64,000 bases of DNA from the NCBI RefSeq assembly GCF_003097515.1, contig NZ_CP029188.1:1-64000 (forward strand). The letters run 5' to 3'. Numbering within the stretch: position 1 is the stretch's first letter; each line of letters begins with the position of its first letter. The translations under genes and the position numbers were made by a program. Shown one piece after another: positions 41,142 to 50,316 of this stretch. The stretch comes from Streptomyces tirandamycinicus. GTDB lineage: Bacteria > Actinomycetota > Actinomycetes > Streptomycetales > Streptomycetaceae. Below the pieces are notes generated by a model. That model saw only the letters and a program-made list of their open reading frames with translations, was not told the DNA's origin and ran no database searches.

Positions 41142-42551
41142 TCACAGCATCACATGCTTGACCTGGGTGTAGTCGAGCAGTCCGGCGAGGGACAGATCGC
41201 TGCCGTAGCCCGAGTGCTTGACACCGCCGTGCGGCATCTCCGACACGGTGGTGCCGTGGGTGTTGACCCACACGATCCCCGTGTGGAGCGCACGCGTCGC
41301 CCGCATGGCCCGGTCGTGGTCGGTGGTCCAGACACCGGCGGCGAGTCCGAGCCGTACCCCGTTGGCGAGCCGGAACGCCTCGGTCTCGTCGGCGAAGGGC
41401 TGCACCGTGACGACCGGGCCGAACACCTCCTGCTGGACGATCTCGTCGTCCTGCTGGACTCCGGTGACGACGGTGGCCTCGTGGTAGTAGCCGGGGCGCG
41501 GGGCCCGCGCGCCTCCGGCGACGATCTCCGCGCGGGCCGGCAGCCGCTCCAGCAGCCCTTCGACCGAGGCGAGTTGGGCGGCGTTGTTGAGGGGGCCGAA
41601 GTCGGCCGCCGGGCGCCGCTTCTCCGCCTGCGCCGCGAACGCGGTGAGGAAGGCGTCGTGGACGGCGGTGTGCACCAGGATGCGGGTGGGGGCGGTGCAG
41701 TCCTGGCCCGCGTTGTAGTACGCGACGGCGGCGAGTTCCGCGGCGGTGGTCTCGATGTCGGCGTCGTGGTGGACGATGACGGGGGCGTTGCCGCCGAGTT
41801 CCAGGTGGACGCGCTTGAGGTCGGCGGCCGCCGCCGCGGCTATCTCCCGGCCGGCGCGGACGCTGCCGGTGACGGCGACCATCCGGACGGCGGGCTGGTG
41901 GACGAGCGCGCGGCCGGTGTCGCGGTCGCCGCAGACCACGTTGAGGACGCCGGGCGGCAGATGCTCGGCGGCGAGGCCGGCGAGCAGGGCGGACGACGAA
42001 GGCGTGGTGTCGGCGGGTTTGAGGACGACGGTGTTCCCGGCGGCGATCGCGGGGGCGACCTTCCACACGGCCATCATCAGCGGGTAGTTCCACGGAGTGA
42101 TCTGGGCGCAGACGCCGACGGGCTCGCGCCGGAGCAGCGAGGTGCGCCCCTCGGTGTACTCGCCGGCGGCGGATCCCGGCAGGTTCCGTGCGGCGCCGGC
42201 GAAGTAGCGGACGGTGTCGACGGCGGCGGGCAGTTCGTCGGCGCGGAAGAGGCCGGCGGGCTTTCCCGTGTCGCCCGTCTCGGCGGCCACGAGTGCGTCG
42301 GCGTGGTCCTCCATGGCCTCGGCGATGCGCAGCAGGGCACGCTGCCGCTGGGCCGGGGTGGTCAGCGACCAGCGGTCGTACGCTGCGGCCGCCGCGGCGC
42401 AGGCGGCGTCGGCGTCGGCGGTGCCGGACAGCGGTGCGGTGCCCCGGGTCAGGCCGCTGGTGGGGTCGACGAGCCGTGTCGCCGCACCGCACGCGGCGGG
42501 GACGTCCGCTCCCCCGATGTGGTTGAGGACGGTCACGCATGCGTCAGCCAC
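41142..42551 (-). CDS. Aldehyde dehydrogenase (aminobutyraldehyde type)
   Basis: This encodes 469 residues from a GTG at 42551; it overlaps the amine oxidase gene by eight bases. It is an NAD-dependent ALDH, with WNYPLMMAVWKVAPAIAAGN and KPADTTP for NAD, ELGGNAPVIV with the general-base Glu, and the nucleophile Cys in GQDCTAPTRI. Clustering with a putrescine-type oxidase and a polyamine transporter points to oxidation of 4-aminobutanal to GABA or of a related aminoaldehyde. Length is slightly short of 475-500 but complete. It is last in the polyamine gene group. Confidence 0.85.
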   Translation of the reverse strand: MADACVTVLNHIGGADVPAACGAATRLVDPTSGLTRGTAPLSGTADADAACAAAAAAYDRWSLTTPAQRQRALLRIAEAMEDHADALVAAETGDTGKPAGLFRADELPAAVDTVRYFAGAARNLPGSAAGEYTEGRTSLLRREPVGVCAQITPWNYPLMMAVWKVAPAIAAGNTVVLKPADTTPSSSALLAGLAAEHLPPGVLNVVCGDRDTGRALVHQPAVRMVAVTGSVRAGREIAAAAAADLKRVHLELGGNAPVIVHHDADIETTAAELAAVAYYNAGQDCTAPTRILVHTAVHDAFLTAFAAQAEKRRPAADFGPLNNAAQLASVEGLLERLPARAEIVAGGARAPRPGYYHEATVVTGVQQDDEIVQQEVFGPVVTVQPFADETEAFRLANGVRLGLAAGVWTTDHDRAMRATRALHTGIVWVNTHGTTVSEMPHGGVKHSGYGSDLSLAGLLDYTQVKHVML

Positions 42552-43866
42552 GGCGCAGCGCCTCCTTCGCGGCCGCGCGGCCGGTGCGCACCGCGCCTTC
42601 CATGTAGCCGGCGACCCACTGGTCGGATCCGCAGACGTAGAAGGGCGGTTCGTGGGTGCCGTGCAGAGGGCCGACGGCCGTCACGTCACCGGGAAGCCAC
42701 TGGGTGACGTATCCCCGGGTCCAGGGGTCGGTGCCCCACATCCGGATGTGGGTGCTCAGCGGGGTGCGGGCCTCCTCGCCGTAGAGGCGGGCGATGTCGG
42801 CGAGCAGTTCGCGGGTGCGCAGGGCGTCGGGCATGCCGAGGAGCACTCCGTAGCGTTCGGGGGGTACCAGGGCGGAGAGGACGCCCTCGTTCTGCGGCCA
42901 GGTGGAGCCCAGTACGCCCTCGCATTCGGAGAGGCCGCTGAGGCCGCTGTCGCGCCAGAAGGGCTTGTCGTAGGCGGCGGTGAACTTGGCGGCGACGGCC
43001 TGGCGCTGCCGGTGCAGCGAGGAGAGCCGCGCGTCGGAGACGCCGCTGACGGCGACCGCGCGCAGCGGGCCCACGGGCAGTGCGCAGACGACGGCGCCCG
43101 CGGTGAGCGTCTCGCCGCCGGCGAGCCGTACGGTGCAGCCGCCGGGGCGTACGGCGAGCCGGTCCACGGGCGCGCCGGTGCGGACACGGGGGCCGAGGTC
43201 CGCCGCCATGCGGAGGGCGACGGTGGCGGAACCCTCCGCGACCCGCAGTCCCTCCCAGTCCTCGTAGTCGTAGTGTTCGCGTGCGCCGGTGCCGGGGACG
43301 GCGGCGTGCTTGCGCAGGGCCGACAGCAGCGAGGTGCGCTCGTACGAGCCGCTGGCGAGGGCGAGTTGCCCGATCTCCCAGAGGCGGACGACGGCCGGAC
43401 CCGCGCCTTCCATGCGGAGCCAGCCGGCGACCGACAGGGCGTCGAGGGCACCGGCTTCGGGGTGGGACCACGGGTCGTCGGGGTCGACGCCCTCGGCGAG
43501 GGCGGTGAAGGCGGCGGTGAGGCGCCGGTGACGGGCTTCGTCGCCGGGGCCGAACCAGTGGGGCGGATCGCCCGCGCAGACGCCTTCCGGGGTGGCCCTG
43601 GCCATGCGGCCGGGTTCGGCGACATAGCTGGGGACCAGGGTCAGTCCGAGTTCGGCGGCGAGTTCGCGGTAGGCGGTGTGGGCGCGGCCGACGACCTCTC
43701 CGCCGAGCTGGACGAGCCGGCCGTCGGGGAGTGCGGTCTGCTCGACGCGTCCGCCGACGCGGTCCCGGGCCTCCAGGACGAGCACGTCGGCGCCGCCGGC
43801 CGCCAGGTCCCGTGCGGCGGCGAGGCCGGCGAGGCCGGCGCCGAGCACGATGACGTCGTGGTTCAT
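42544..43866 (-). CDS. Flavin amine oxidase (putrescine oxidase-like)
   Basis: This encodes 440 residues from the ATG at 43866. It is an FAD-dependent amine oxidase: DVIVLGAGLAGLAAARDLAA with a Rossmann GxGxxG, then LVLEARDRVGGRVEQT, and the C-terminal FAD segment PLHGTHEPPFYVCGSDQWVA. Members oxidise putrescine and related diamines to aminoaldehydes with release of ammonia and H2O2. The ALDH gene overlaps it and the Pot transporter genes precede it, so it should act on polyamines brought in by that transporter. It lies 87 bp after potA. Confidence 0.8.
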   Translation of the reverse strand: MNHDVIVLGAGLAGLAAARDLAAGGADVLVLEARDRVGGRVEQTALPDGRLVQLGGEVVGRAHTAYRELAAELGLTLVPSYVAEPGRMARATPEGVCAGDPPHWFGPGDEARHRRLTAAFTALAEGVDPDDPWSHPEAGALDALSVAGWLRMEGAGPAVVRLWEIGQLALASGSYERTSLLSALRKHAAVPGTGAREHYDYEDWEGLRVAEGSATVALRMAADLGPRVRTGAPVDRLAVRPGGCTVRLAGGETLTAGAVVCALPVGPLRAVAVSGVSDARLSSLHRQRQAVAAKFTAAYDKPFWRDSGLSGLSECEGVLGSTWPQNEGVLSALVPPERYGVLLGMPDALRTRELLADIARLYGEEARTPLSTHIRMWGTDPWTRGYVTQWLPGDVTAVGPLHGTHEPPFYVCGSDQWVAGYMEGAVRTGRAAAKEALRRG

Positions 43867-43953
43867 GGGCGTGGGTTCCTCCGCTGGATGGGGCGACGGC
43901 CGCTGCCGCGGGCCGCGTGGGGGCGGCTGGGGGCCGGGTGGGGGCGGCTGGGG

Positions 43954-45096
43954 TCAGTCCAGGACGAGGCAGTGTTCGGGCTTCCAGCCGACCTCGACGC
44001 GTTCTCCGCCGGCCCAGCGGTCCTCCATGCGCGAGCGGGCGGTGTTCTGCTCCAGTACGGAGAGCGTGATGCCGGGGGCGAGTTCGATGAGGTACGTGGT
44101 GGTGGCGCCCGAGTAGACGGTCTCGCGGACGACGCCGGTGGCCAGGACCATGCCCGGTTCGAAGTCGGACAGCCAGATCTTCTCGGGGCGCACGGAGAGG
44201 TGGACGCGGCTGCCGTCGGCGATGCCGGCCCGGGTGCCGACGGGCAGCGAAGGTCCCTCGTCGACGGCGATCCGGCCGGCGCGATAGGTGCCCGGGACCA
44301 GGTTGGAGGTGCCCATGAAGGACGCGACGAAGCTGCCGGACGGGCGCTCGTAGACGTCCTCGGGGGTTCCGCACTGCTCGACGTGTCCCTCGTTCATCAC
44401 CGCGATCCGGTCGGACATGGTCAACGCCTCGTCCTGGTCGTGGGTGACGAAGACGAAGGTGATGCCGACCTCGCGCTGGATCTGCTTGAGCTCGACCTGC
44501 ATCCGGCGGCGGAGCTTGAGGTCGAGGGCCGCGAGCGGCTCGTCGAGGAGCAGCACCTGCGGGCGGTTGACCAGGGCCCGGGCGAGGGCGACGCGCTGGC
44601 GCTGGCCGCCGGAGAGCGTCCGGGGTTTGCGGTCGCCGAGACCGCCGAGCTGCACCCGCTCCAGCATGGTGCCGACCCGCTCACGGATCTCGGCGCGTCC
44701 GACGCCCTTGCGCTTGAGGCCGAAGGCCACGTTGTCCGCGACCGAGAGATGGTCGAACAGGGCGTAGCTCTGGAAGACGGTGTTGACGTCGCGCTTGTTC
44801 GGCGGGAGGGCGGTGACGTCCTCTCCGCCGAGCAGGACGGTGCCGTCGGTGGGGTCGGTGAAGCCGCCGATCATCCGCAGCGTGGTGGTCTTGCCGCAGC
44901 CGGAGGGGCCGAGGAGCGAGAAGAACTCGCCGGGGGCGATGTCCAGGGAGAGCTCGTGCACGGCATGGGAGTCGCCGTAGCTCTTGCTGATCCCGTCGAG
45001 CCGGACGGCGGGTGCGGGGGTCTTTGTCGGCGCGGTGGTGGAGGTGGGGGTGGAGTCGGCGGGGGTGGTGTGGTGCGAGGAGGCGGTGGGCGTCAC
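43954..45096 (-). CDS. potA: Polyamine ABC transporter ATP-binding protein
   Basis: This encodes 380 residues. It has Walker A LLGPSGCGKTTTLRM, the signature LSGGQRQRVALARAL and Walker B VLLLDEPLAALDLKL. A C-terminal TOBE-like domain (residues about 270-375, FVASFMGTSNLVPG onward) is typical of PotA/FbpC importers. It lies four bases after the permease gene and drives uptake by the neighbouring PotB/PotC-like permeases. A Thr/Pro-rich stretch of about 30 residues at the N-terminus is unusual but follows the annotated start; a later start is possible. Confidence 0.85.
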   Translation of the reverse strand: MTPTASSHHTTPADSTPTSTTAPTKTPAPAVRLDGISKSYGDSHAVHELSLDIAPGEFFSLLGPSGCGKTTTLRMIGGFTDPTDGTVLLGGEDVTALPPNKRDVNTVFQSYALFDHLSVADNVAFGLKRKGVGRAEIRERVGTMLERVQLGGLGDRKPRTLSGGQRQRVALARALVNRPQVLLLDEPLAALDLKLRRRMQVELKQIQREVGITFVFVTHDQDEALTMSDRIAVMNEGHVEQCGTPEDVYERPSGSFVASFMGTSNLVPGTYRAGRIAVDEGPSLPVGTRAGIADGSRVHLSVRPEKIWLSDFEPGMVLATGVVRETVYSGATTTYLIELAPGITLSVLEQNTARSRMEDRWAGGERVEVGWKPEHCLVLD

Positions 45097-45100
45097 GGTG

Positions 45101-46045
45101 TCACTTCCCGGAGAGCAGATCGAGGCCGCCGCGACGACCGAACAGGCGCGGGATGAAGAGGGCGAGGACGATGAGGGCGATCGAGCCGGCGAGCATCAGG
45201 GTGCCCACGGCGTTGATGGTGGGCTGGACCCCGAAGCGGATCGCCGAGTAGATCCGCACGGACAGCGGCTGCGGGTCGACTCCGGTGGTGAAGTAGGCGA
45301 GGACGAAGTCGTCGAAGACCAGGGCGAAGACCAGGACCCCCGATGCCAGGATGCTGGGCAGCAGCGCGGGCAGGGTGACCAGCCGCAGGGTCTGCCGGCG
45401 GGTGGCGCCCAGGTCCATCGCCGCTTCCTCGGTCTCCGGGTTGAGTGCGGCGATCCGGGAGCGCAGGACGACCGTCACATAGGAGATGGAGAATGTGATC
45501 TCGGCGAGCATCACCGTCGTGGTGGACAGGGTGATGCCCACGCCCTTGAAGAGCAGCATGGCCGCGACCCCGGTGACGATCTCCGGGGTGATCAGGGGGA
45601 TGAGCATGATCAGTCCGGCGAGGGAGCCGAGCCGGCTTCGGCAGCGCACCAGTCCGAGGGCCAGCGTCACCCCCAGCACCAGCGAGCCGGCCATGGCCAC
45701 CAGCGAGACCCGCAGGCTCATGTCGAGTGACGCGAGCAGATGGTCGTCGCGGAGGAAGGCTTCGTACCAGCGGAGGCTGAAGTCCTTGAACACCGTCAGG
45801 GACTTCTGGGAGTTGAAGGAGAACAGGACGACGACGCCGATCGGCAGATAGAGCAGCGCGAAGAAGGCGGCGGTCACGGCGATGGCGAGGCGTGGCTTGC
45901 GGCCGGTGCCGCGGCGGCCCCGGCGGCGGGCCGGCCGGGAGCGCCCGCCGGTTCCCGGTCGGGTGCCGTGCTTGCGGGGGCCGGGCGTACGCGCCGTCTC
46001 GGCCGCGGGACGGGGCTTGGGCCTGAGGGCCGGGCGGAGTGTCAT
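45101..46045 (-). CDS. potC: Polyamine ABC transporter permease (PotC type)
   Basis: This encodes 314 residues; its start overlaps the potB stop by four bases. There are six membrane helices after an Arg/Pro-rich N-terminal extension of about 50 residues. It carries the EAA coupling loop near AALNPETEEAAMDLGATRRQ, which docks to PotA. It forms the channel with the PotB-like protein. The basic N-terminal extension is absent from E. coli PotC and may be non-essential. Confidence 0.85.
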   Translation of the reverse strand: MTLRPALRPKPRPAAETARTPGPRKHGTRPGTGGRSRPARRRGRRGTGRKPRLAIAVTAAFFALLYLPIGVVVLFSFNSQKSLTVFKDFSLRWYEAFLRDDHLLASLDMSLRVSLVAMAGSLVLGVTLALGLVRCRSRLGSLAGLIMLIPLITPEIVTGVAAMLLFKGVGITLSTTTVMLAEITFSISYVTVVLRSRIAALNPETEEAAMDLGATRRQTLRLVTLPALLPSILASGVLVFALVFDDFVLAYFTTGVDPQPLSVRIYSAIRFGVQPTINAVGTLMLAGSIALIVLALFIPRLFGRRGGLDLLSGK

Positions 46046-46959
46046 CGGGCCGCCTCCGCGTGGTCCGCCTCGTCCTTGCGGGCCCGCCGCAGATAGCCCA
46101 GCATGCCGAGGAACAGCACGGCCATCATCAGCATGGTGAGCGCCGAGCCCAGCGGCCAGTTCTGGCCCTGGAAGAACTTGTCCTGGATCAGGTTGCCGAT
46201 CATGATCTGGTCGGGACCTCCCATCAGCTGGGCACTGACGAAGTCGCCCATGGCGGGCAGGAAGACGAGGACGCAGCCGGCTGCGGCGCCCTGGCGGGTG
46301 GCCGGCAGGGTGACGTGGAGGAAGGTTCGCAGCGGTCCGCCGTAGAGGTCGCGTCCGGCTTCGATCAGCGAGACGTCCATCCGCTCGAGCGCCGCGTACA
46401 GCGGGATGATCATGAACACGATGAAGCCGTAGACGAGTCCGGCGACGACGCCCGCGCCGGTCTGGAGGATCCTGGTGTCGCCGTCGGCGATCCCGATGCC
46501 GCGCAGCGCCTTCAGCAGGGGCCCGTCGTCGGAGAGGACGACGGACCAGCCGTACATCCGGACCAGGTAGTTCGCGAAGAACGGCACGACGATGGCGGCG
46601 ATCAGGAGGTTCTTGAACCGTCCGCCGTGCAGGGCGATGACATAGGCCACCGGGTAGGCCACGACCAGGGAGATCAGGCAGGTCAGCAGGGCGTAGCCGA
46701 GGGAGCGGAGCAGCACCGCGCGGTAGGCCGGATCAGCCAGCGCGGCGAAGTTCTGGAAGTTGAGGCCGAACTGCGGATTGCCGAGCGGATCGGTGGTGCC
46801 GAGCGCGAGGGTGGCGACCAGCAGGAGCGAGGCGAGGAGGAACGTGGCCATCCAGAGGGTGCCGGGGACCATCAGCCAGGTCCACAGCAGGTTGCTCCTC
46901 GCGGAGGGGCCCCGCTTCGCGGAGGTGCGGGTTCTCGGGTCGGGGGTGTGCGGTGCCAT
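46042..46959 (-). CDS. potB: Polyamine ABC transporter permease (PotB type)
   Basis: This encodes 305 residues, starting one base after the potD stop. There are six helices, with a first helix near residues 28-50 (LLWTWLMVPGTLWMATFLLA), an EAA loop near MDVSLIEAGRDLYGGPLRTF and a C-terminal cytoplasmic basic tail. It pairs with the PotC-like protein. All four Pot genes are closely spaced and likely cotranscribed. Confidence 0.85.
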   Translation of the reverse strand: MAPHTPDPRTRTSAKRGPSARSNLLWTWLMVPGTLWMATFLLASLLLVATLALGTTDPLGNPQFGLNFQNFAALADPAYRAVLLRSLGYALLTCLISLVVAYPVAYVIALHGGRFKNLLIAAIVVPFFANYLVRMYGWSVVLSDDGPLLKALRGIGIADGDTRILQTGAGVVAGLVYGFIVFMIIPLYAALERMDVSLIEAGRDLYGGPLRTFLHVTLPATRQGAAAGCVLVFLPAMGDFVSAQLMGGPDQIMIGNLIQDKFFQGQNWPLGSALTMLMMAVLFLGMLGYLRRARKDEADHAEAAR

Positions 46960-46960
46960 G

Positions 46961-48151
46961 TCATCCCGCCTTCACACGGGTCCAGGCGCTGTCCCGTGCC
47001 TGCTCGCCCTTCGCGGTTCCGTTGCGGAAGTAGAGGTCGTCCTTGAGGTCGTCCGCGGAGACCAGGCACTCGGGGAAGGGCTCCACGAGCGCGGCGTAGG
47101 TGTCCTCGGTGCCGCCGACCGGCATCGGGTAGCCGATGTACGCGATGTTCCTCTTCACGTTCTCCGGTCGGAGCATGTAGTCGATGAAGAGCATCGCGGT
47201 ACCGGGGTGGCGGGCGTTGGAGGGGATGGCGTAGCAGTCCGAGTTGACCGGGGCGCCTTCCCTGGCGACTTGGAATCCGAAGACGGAGGGGTCCTCGGCC
47301 TGGCCCAGCATGGCGGCCATGTCCCCGCTCCAGGCCTGGGTCATGGCCGCGTTGCCGTTGAGGAGGTTGTTGTAGCTGTCGCTGGAGAAGCCGCGCAGGT
47401 GGGGGCGGAGGGAGCGGAGGGTCTCGGTGATGCGCCCGAGGTCGTCCTCCTCGGTGGTGGAGACGTCGAGGCCGAGCTTGAGTGCGGCGAGGCCGAGGAC
47501 CTCGTCCCGGTCGTCGAGTACGAAGACCCGGCCCTTGGCGCGGGCGTTCCACAGGTCGTCCCAGGAGCCGCCGAGGTCGTCGCCGATCTTGTCCTTCCGC
47601 CAGCCGATGCCGGTCTTGTACATGGTGAACGGGAGGGTGTGCCGGGAACCGGCGTCGTACCAGGGGTCCGCGAAGTAGGCGTACGACCCGAGGATCGACT
47701 CGGCGTTCCCGACCTTGCTGTGGTCGATGCGGTGCAGCCGGTTTCCGGCGGCCAGCCGCTGGGCCCATTTGGCCGTGGGGAAGATGATGTCGTAGCGGTT
47801 GCCGGCGTTGAGCTTGGCGACCATGCCCTCCATCGAGTCGAAGTTCGACTGGATGACCTTGACGCCGTACTCCTTCTCGAATCCGGCGAAGACGTCGGGA
47901 GCGACGAAGTCGGCCCAGTTGAAGTAGACCAGGTCGCCGTCGACCTTGACGTCGATCGGTTCCCGGCCGTCCTCGTGTGCCGCGGGACCCGGCGAGAGGA
48001 ATCCGCATCCGGCCGCGGTCGGGCCGAGGCCGAGACCGGCGGCCGCGGCGGCGCCGGCGCGCAGGACGGAGCGGCGGGACGGGGCGGCCGGGACGGTCGG
48101 GACGGTGGGGACGGTGGGATGGCGCGGGGATGAGGGTTCCTCGGAGGGCAT
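46961..48151 (-). CDS. potD: Polyamine-binding protein, Tat-exported lipoprotein
   Basis: This encodes 396 residues from the ATG at 48151 (GGAGAGACC upstream). The signal has a twin Arg (SRRSVLRAGAAAAAGLGLG) and a lipobox-like TAAGC, so the protein is probably exported folded and lipid-anchored. The mature part is a PotD-type solute-binding fold: LVYFNWADFVAPDVFAGFEK, YDIIFPTAKWAQRL and FTMYKTGIGWRKDK. It would deliver putrescine or spermidine to the PotBC channel. A Pro/Thr/Val-rich stretch repeating VPTVPT lies in the N-terminal extension. Confidence 0.85.
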   Translation of the reverse strand: MPSEEPSSPRHPTVPTVPTVPAAPSRRSVLRAGAAAAAGLGLGPTAAGCGFLSPGPAAHEDGREPIDVKVDGDLVYFNWADFVAPDVFAGFEKEYGVKVIQSNFDSMEGMVAKLNAGNRYDIIFPTAKWAQRLAAGNRLHRIDHSKVGNAESILGSYAYFADPWYDAGSRHTLPFTMYKTGIGWRKDKIGDDLGGSWDDLWNARAKGRVFVLDDRDEVLGLAALKLGLDVSTTEEDDLGRITETLRSLRPHLRGFSSDSYNNLLNGNAAMTQAWSGDMAAMLGQAEDPSVFGFQVAREGAPVNSDCYAIPSNARHPGTAMLFIDYMLRPENVKRNIAYIGYPMPVGGTEDTYAALVEPFPECLVSADDLKDDLYFRNGTAKGEQARDSAWTRVKAG

Positions 48152-48401
48152 CGGGGTCTCTCCATGGGGGCGTTGCGGTGGCGGCACTGCCGCGGGTGCG
48201 GTCGCGGGTGCACGGTGATCTGGTTCCGTGCACCGGCCGGGGAGCCTGCGCGGTGCCGGGGTGCACCGCCGAGTGCGGCTCGACAGGGTACGTGGCGGGC
48301 GGATGCGGCTCGTCGATCCGGGACGCCGGTCTGCGCGGGTCACTCCCCCGTGCCGTGGGGGCGGCAGGGGTACCGCCGGGCGCCCGTGGGGCCCGGTCGG
48401 C

Positions 48402-49865
48402 TCAGTGCTCCGCGCCGTCGAGGTCGGCCCGGACGCGTCCGGCGAACCAGCCGACCGCCGCCTCGCGGCGGGACAGCGGGCCGGGCTCGAAGCCCGGAGT
48501 CGTCAGTCCTTTCTGCACACGGGCCACCAGTTCGACGTCCTCGTCGTTGGTGATCCAGCCGATGTGGACGTTCAGCCGCCGGGCGATCCGGGTGCGCAGC
48601 CCGGTGCCACGCCGGGTGTAGAACGCGCCTGGCACGGCCACCCGGTCCACCGCCGTCGGGATCGCGGTCCAGGCAAGCACATGGTCGGGGTAGAAGTCGA
48701 TGAGCGTGTTGGGGTAGATCACGGCGTACCGCCAGACACGGCGGTCCGCCTCAGCCAGTCCGGGCATGGGGGCGGCGAGGCGCTGATAGAGGCGTTCGGT
48801 CCAGTTCGACGACGGCTTGTCGCGCAGCGGCGAGGCGAACAGGGCGTACGCCTCGTCGATCTCGCAGGTGTAGCGCTGGTAGTCGAGCAGGCGCATCAGC
48901 CCGGGGTGGGCGACGGGTACGTGGTAGCCCTCGAGGTAGTTGTCGACGGCGACCTTCCAGTTGGCGTGCTGCACCTCGGCGGAGTCGAGGTCGTGGATGC
49001 GGCTTCGGCCGACCGGCACGAGATCGGCCCCGGCGTAATGGCCGACGGCCTTCGCCAGACCCGCGCAACTCTCGGCGAGCGGGGTGGCGTCCGGGTCCAG
49101 GTTGGCGAAGACGAAGCCGAGAAAGGACTCGACCCGGACGGGGAAGAGCCCGAGACGGGGCTTGTCCAGGCAGGGGATCTGCCGGGCCTCGGGCGCCCCG
49201 ACGAGCCGCCCGTCCAGCTTGTACGTCCAGCCGTGGTAGGGGCAGCGGATGGCCTTGCCGTCCGGTTCGGGCCGGGTGACCAGACGGGTTCCGCGATGGC
49301 GGCAGACGTTGAGGTGCCCGGCGAGGGTGCCGTCCTCGGTGCGTACGACGACGACCTCCTGCCCGGCGACCGCGGCGGCGAGGCGGGCGCCCGTGCCGGG
49401 GAGGTCGGACTCGTGGCAGACGAGCTGCCACGACCGGGCGAAGAGGTGCCGGGTCTCGGCTTCGGCGACGGCCGGGTCGGTGTAGTAGCGGGCCGCGAGC
49501 GCCGGGCCGGGGGCGGCCGGGGCTTCGGGCCGGTTCCCGGGAGCAGCCAGGGCTCCCGTCGCGGTCCCGGTGGCGGAGGCCCCGGCCCCGTTCCCGGCGG
49601 CGGAGGCCCGGAGGCCCGTGTCGTCCTGTGGGAGGGGCGGTAGCGTGGCCGCCGGGGTTTCGGGAGCGGCGGGAAGGGTGCCCGTGCGGTCGCCGGAGGC
49701 GCCGGGGGCGGGCCTTCGGGAGCTGCCGGTGGCGGACTCCACGGGCGCGGTGGCGGGCGGGGTGTCGGATGTGCGCACGGCGGCGCCCGGTGCGGCGGGG
49801 GGACGTTCGCCACTCCCGGTGGCAGGGGCTCCGTTCGGTGTTTGGGCGGTGGCTTCGGGCTGCAT
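48402..49865 (-). CDS. Rieske non-haem iron oxygenase, alpha subunit
   Basis: This encodes 487 residues from the ATG at 49865, with GGAGGAG thirteen bases upstream. The first 125 residues are a Pro/Ala/Thr/Gly-rich extension without a fold. The Rieske centre is CRHRGTRL with CPYHGWTYKLDG (residues about 185-215). The mononuclear iron site is DNYLEGYHVPVAHPG (Asp and two His). This type hydroxylates or demethylates small substrates such as glycine betaine, carnitine or aromatics. Next to polyamine import and an amine oxidase, an N-alkylated amine substrate is plausible. Electrons may come from the divergent NuoF-like and ferredoxin genes. Its promoter contains two AT-rich palindromes. Confidence 0.85.
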   Translation of the reverse strand: MQPEATAQTPNGAPATGSGERPPAAPGAAVRTSDTPPATAPVESATGSSRRPAPGASGDRTGTLPAAPETPAATLPPLPQDDTGLRASAAGNGAGASATGTATGALAAPGNRPEAPAAPGPALAARYYTDPAVAEAETRHLFARSWQLVCHESDLPGTGARLAAAVAGQEVVVVRTEDGTLAGHLNVCRHRGTRLVTRPEPDGKAIRCPYHGWTYKLDGRLVGAPEARQIPCLDKPRLGLFPVRVESFLGFVFANLDPDATPLAESCAGLAKAVGHYAGADLVPVGRSRIHDLDSAEVQHANWKVAVDNYLEGYHVPVAHPGLMRLLDYQRYTCEIDEAYALFASPLRDKPSSNWTERLYQRLAAPMPGLAEADRRVWRYAVIYPNTLIDFYPDHVLAWTAIPTAVDRVAVPGAFYTRRGTGLRTRIARRLNVHIGWITNDEDVELVARVQKGLTTPGFEPGPLSRREAAVGWFAGRVRADLDGAEH

Positions 49866-49957
49866 CGGCTGACTCCTCCATGCCGCCGTTGGCGGCGATC
49901 GGTGTTGAGGCGGCCCAGGGGCGGTCGGCGGGGTTCGGCGAGGGAGCCGTGACCGAG

Positions 49958-49973
49958 CTGACTAATTAGTCAG
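49958..49973. promoter_or_regulatory. Perfect palindrome, TetR-type operator
   Basis: CTGACTAATTAGTCAG is a perfect 16-bp palindrome, strongly AT-rich for this genome. It lies between the divergent Rieske and NuoF-like transcription units. Confidence 0.8.
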
Positions 49974-50014
49974 TCAGAGTGATGACGCGCTTCGGCGAAG
50001 TCAAGACTTGTGGA

Positions 50015-50030
50015 CTGACTAATTGGTTAG
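50015..50030. promoter_or_regulatory. Second, imperfect copy of the same operator
   Basis: CTGACTAATTGGTTAG repeats the 49958-49973 palindrome with three changes. The centres are 57 bp apart. One regulator, likely the TetR protein at 58262, could bind both. Confidence 0.7.
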
Positions 50031-50316
50031 TTAGTGTAGTGGGCATCGCAGCTCCCGGCGATCCGCACTCCAGAGCCCCCGCCCGGCGGTACGGCGACAG
50101 CCGGGAGGCAGAGGCCGGCACCCGCCCGGCCCCGCACATCGCGCCACGCGCCCCGGACGTCACGGCGTTCGCCGTCCACGCCTCGACCGCCCCGTCCTCG
50201 TGCCGTGCCCGGGCCCACACCCCGCCCGGTACGGAGCCGGACCCCCGGCTCCACACCCCGCGCTCCCCCGCTGCGGCCAGATCCCCGAAGTCCCCTCTTC
50301 TCTCCCGGAGGCACAC

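Noticed and set aside
42214..45156. Very long plus-strand frame of about 980 codons over the amine oxidase and potA genes
   Set aside because: It mirrors three well-supported minus-strand genes and consists of Gly/Asp/Val-rich antisense sequence.
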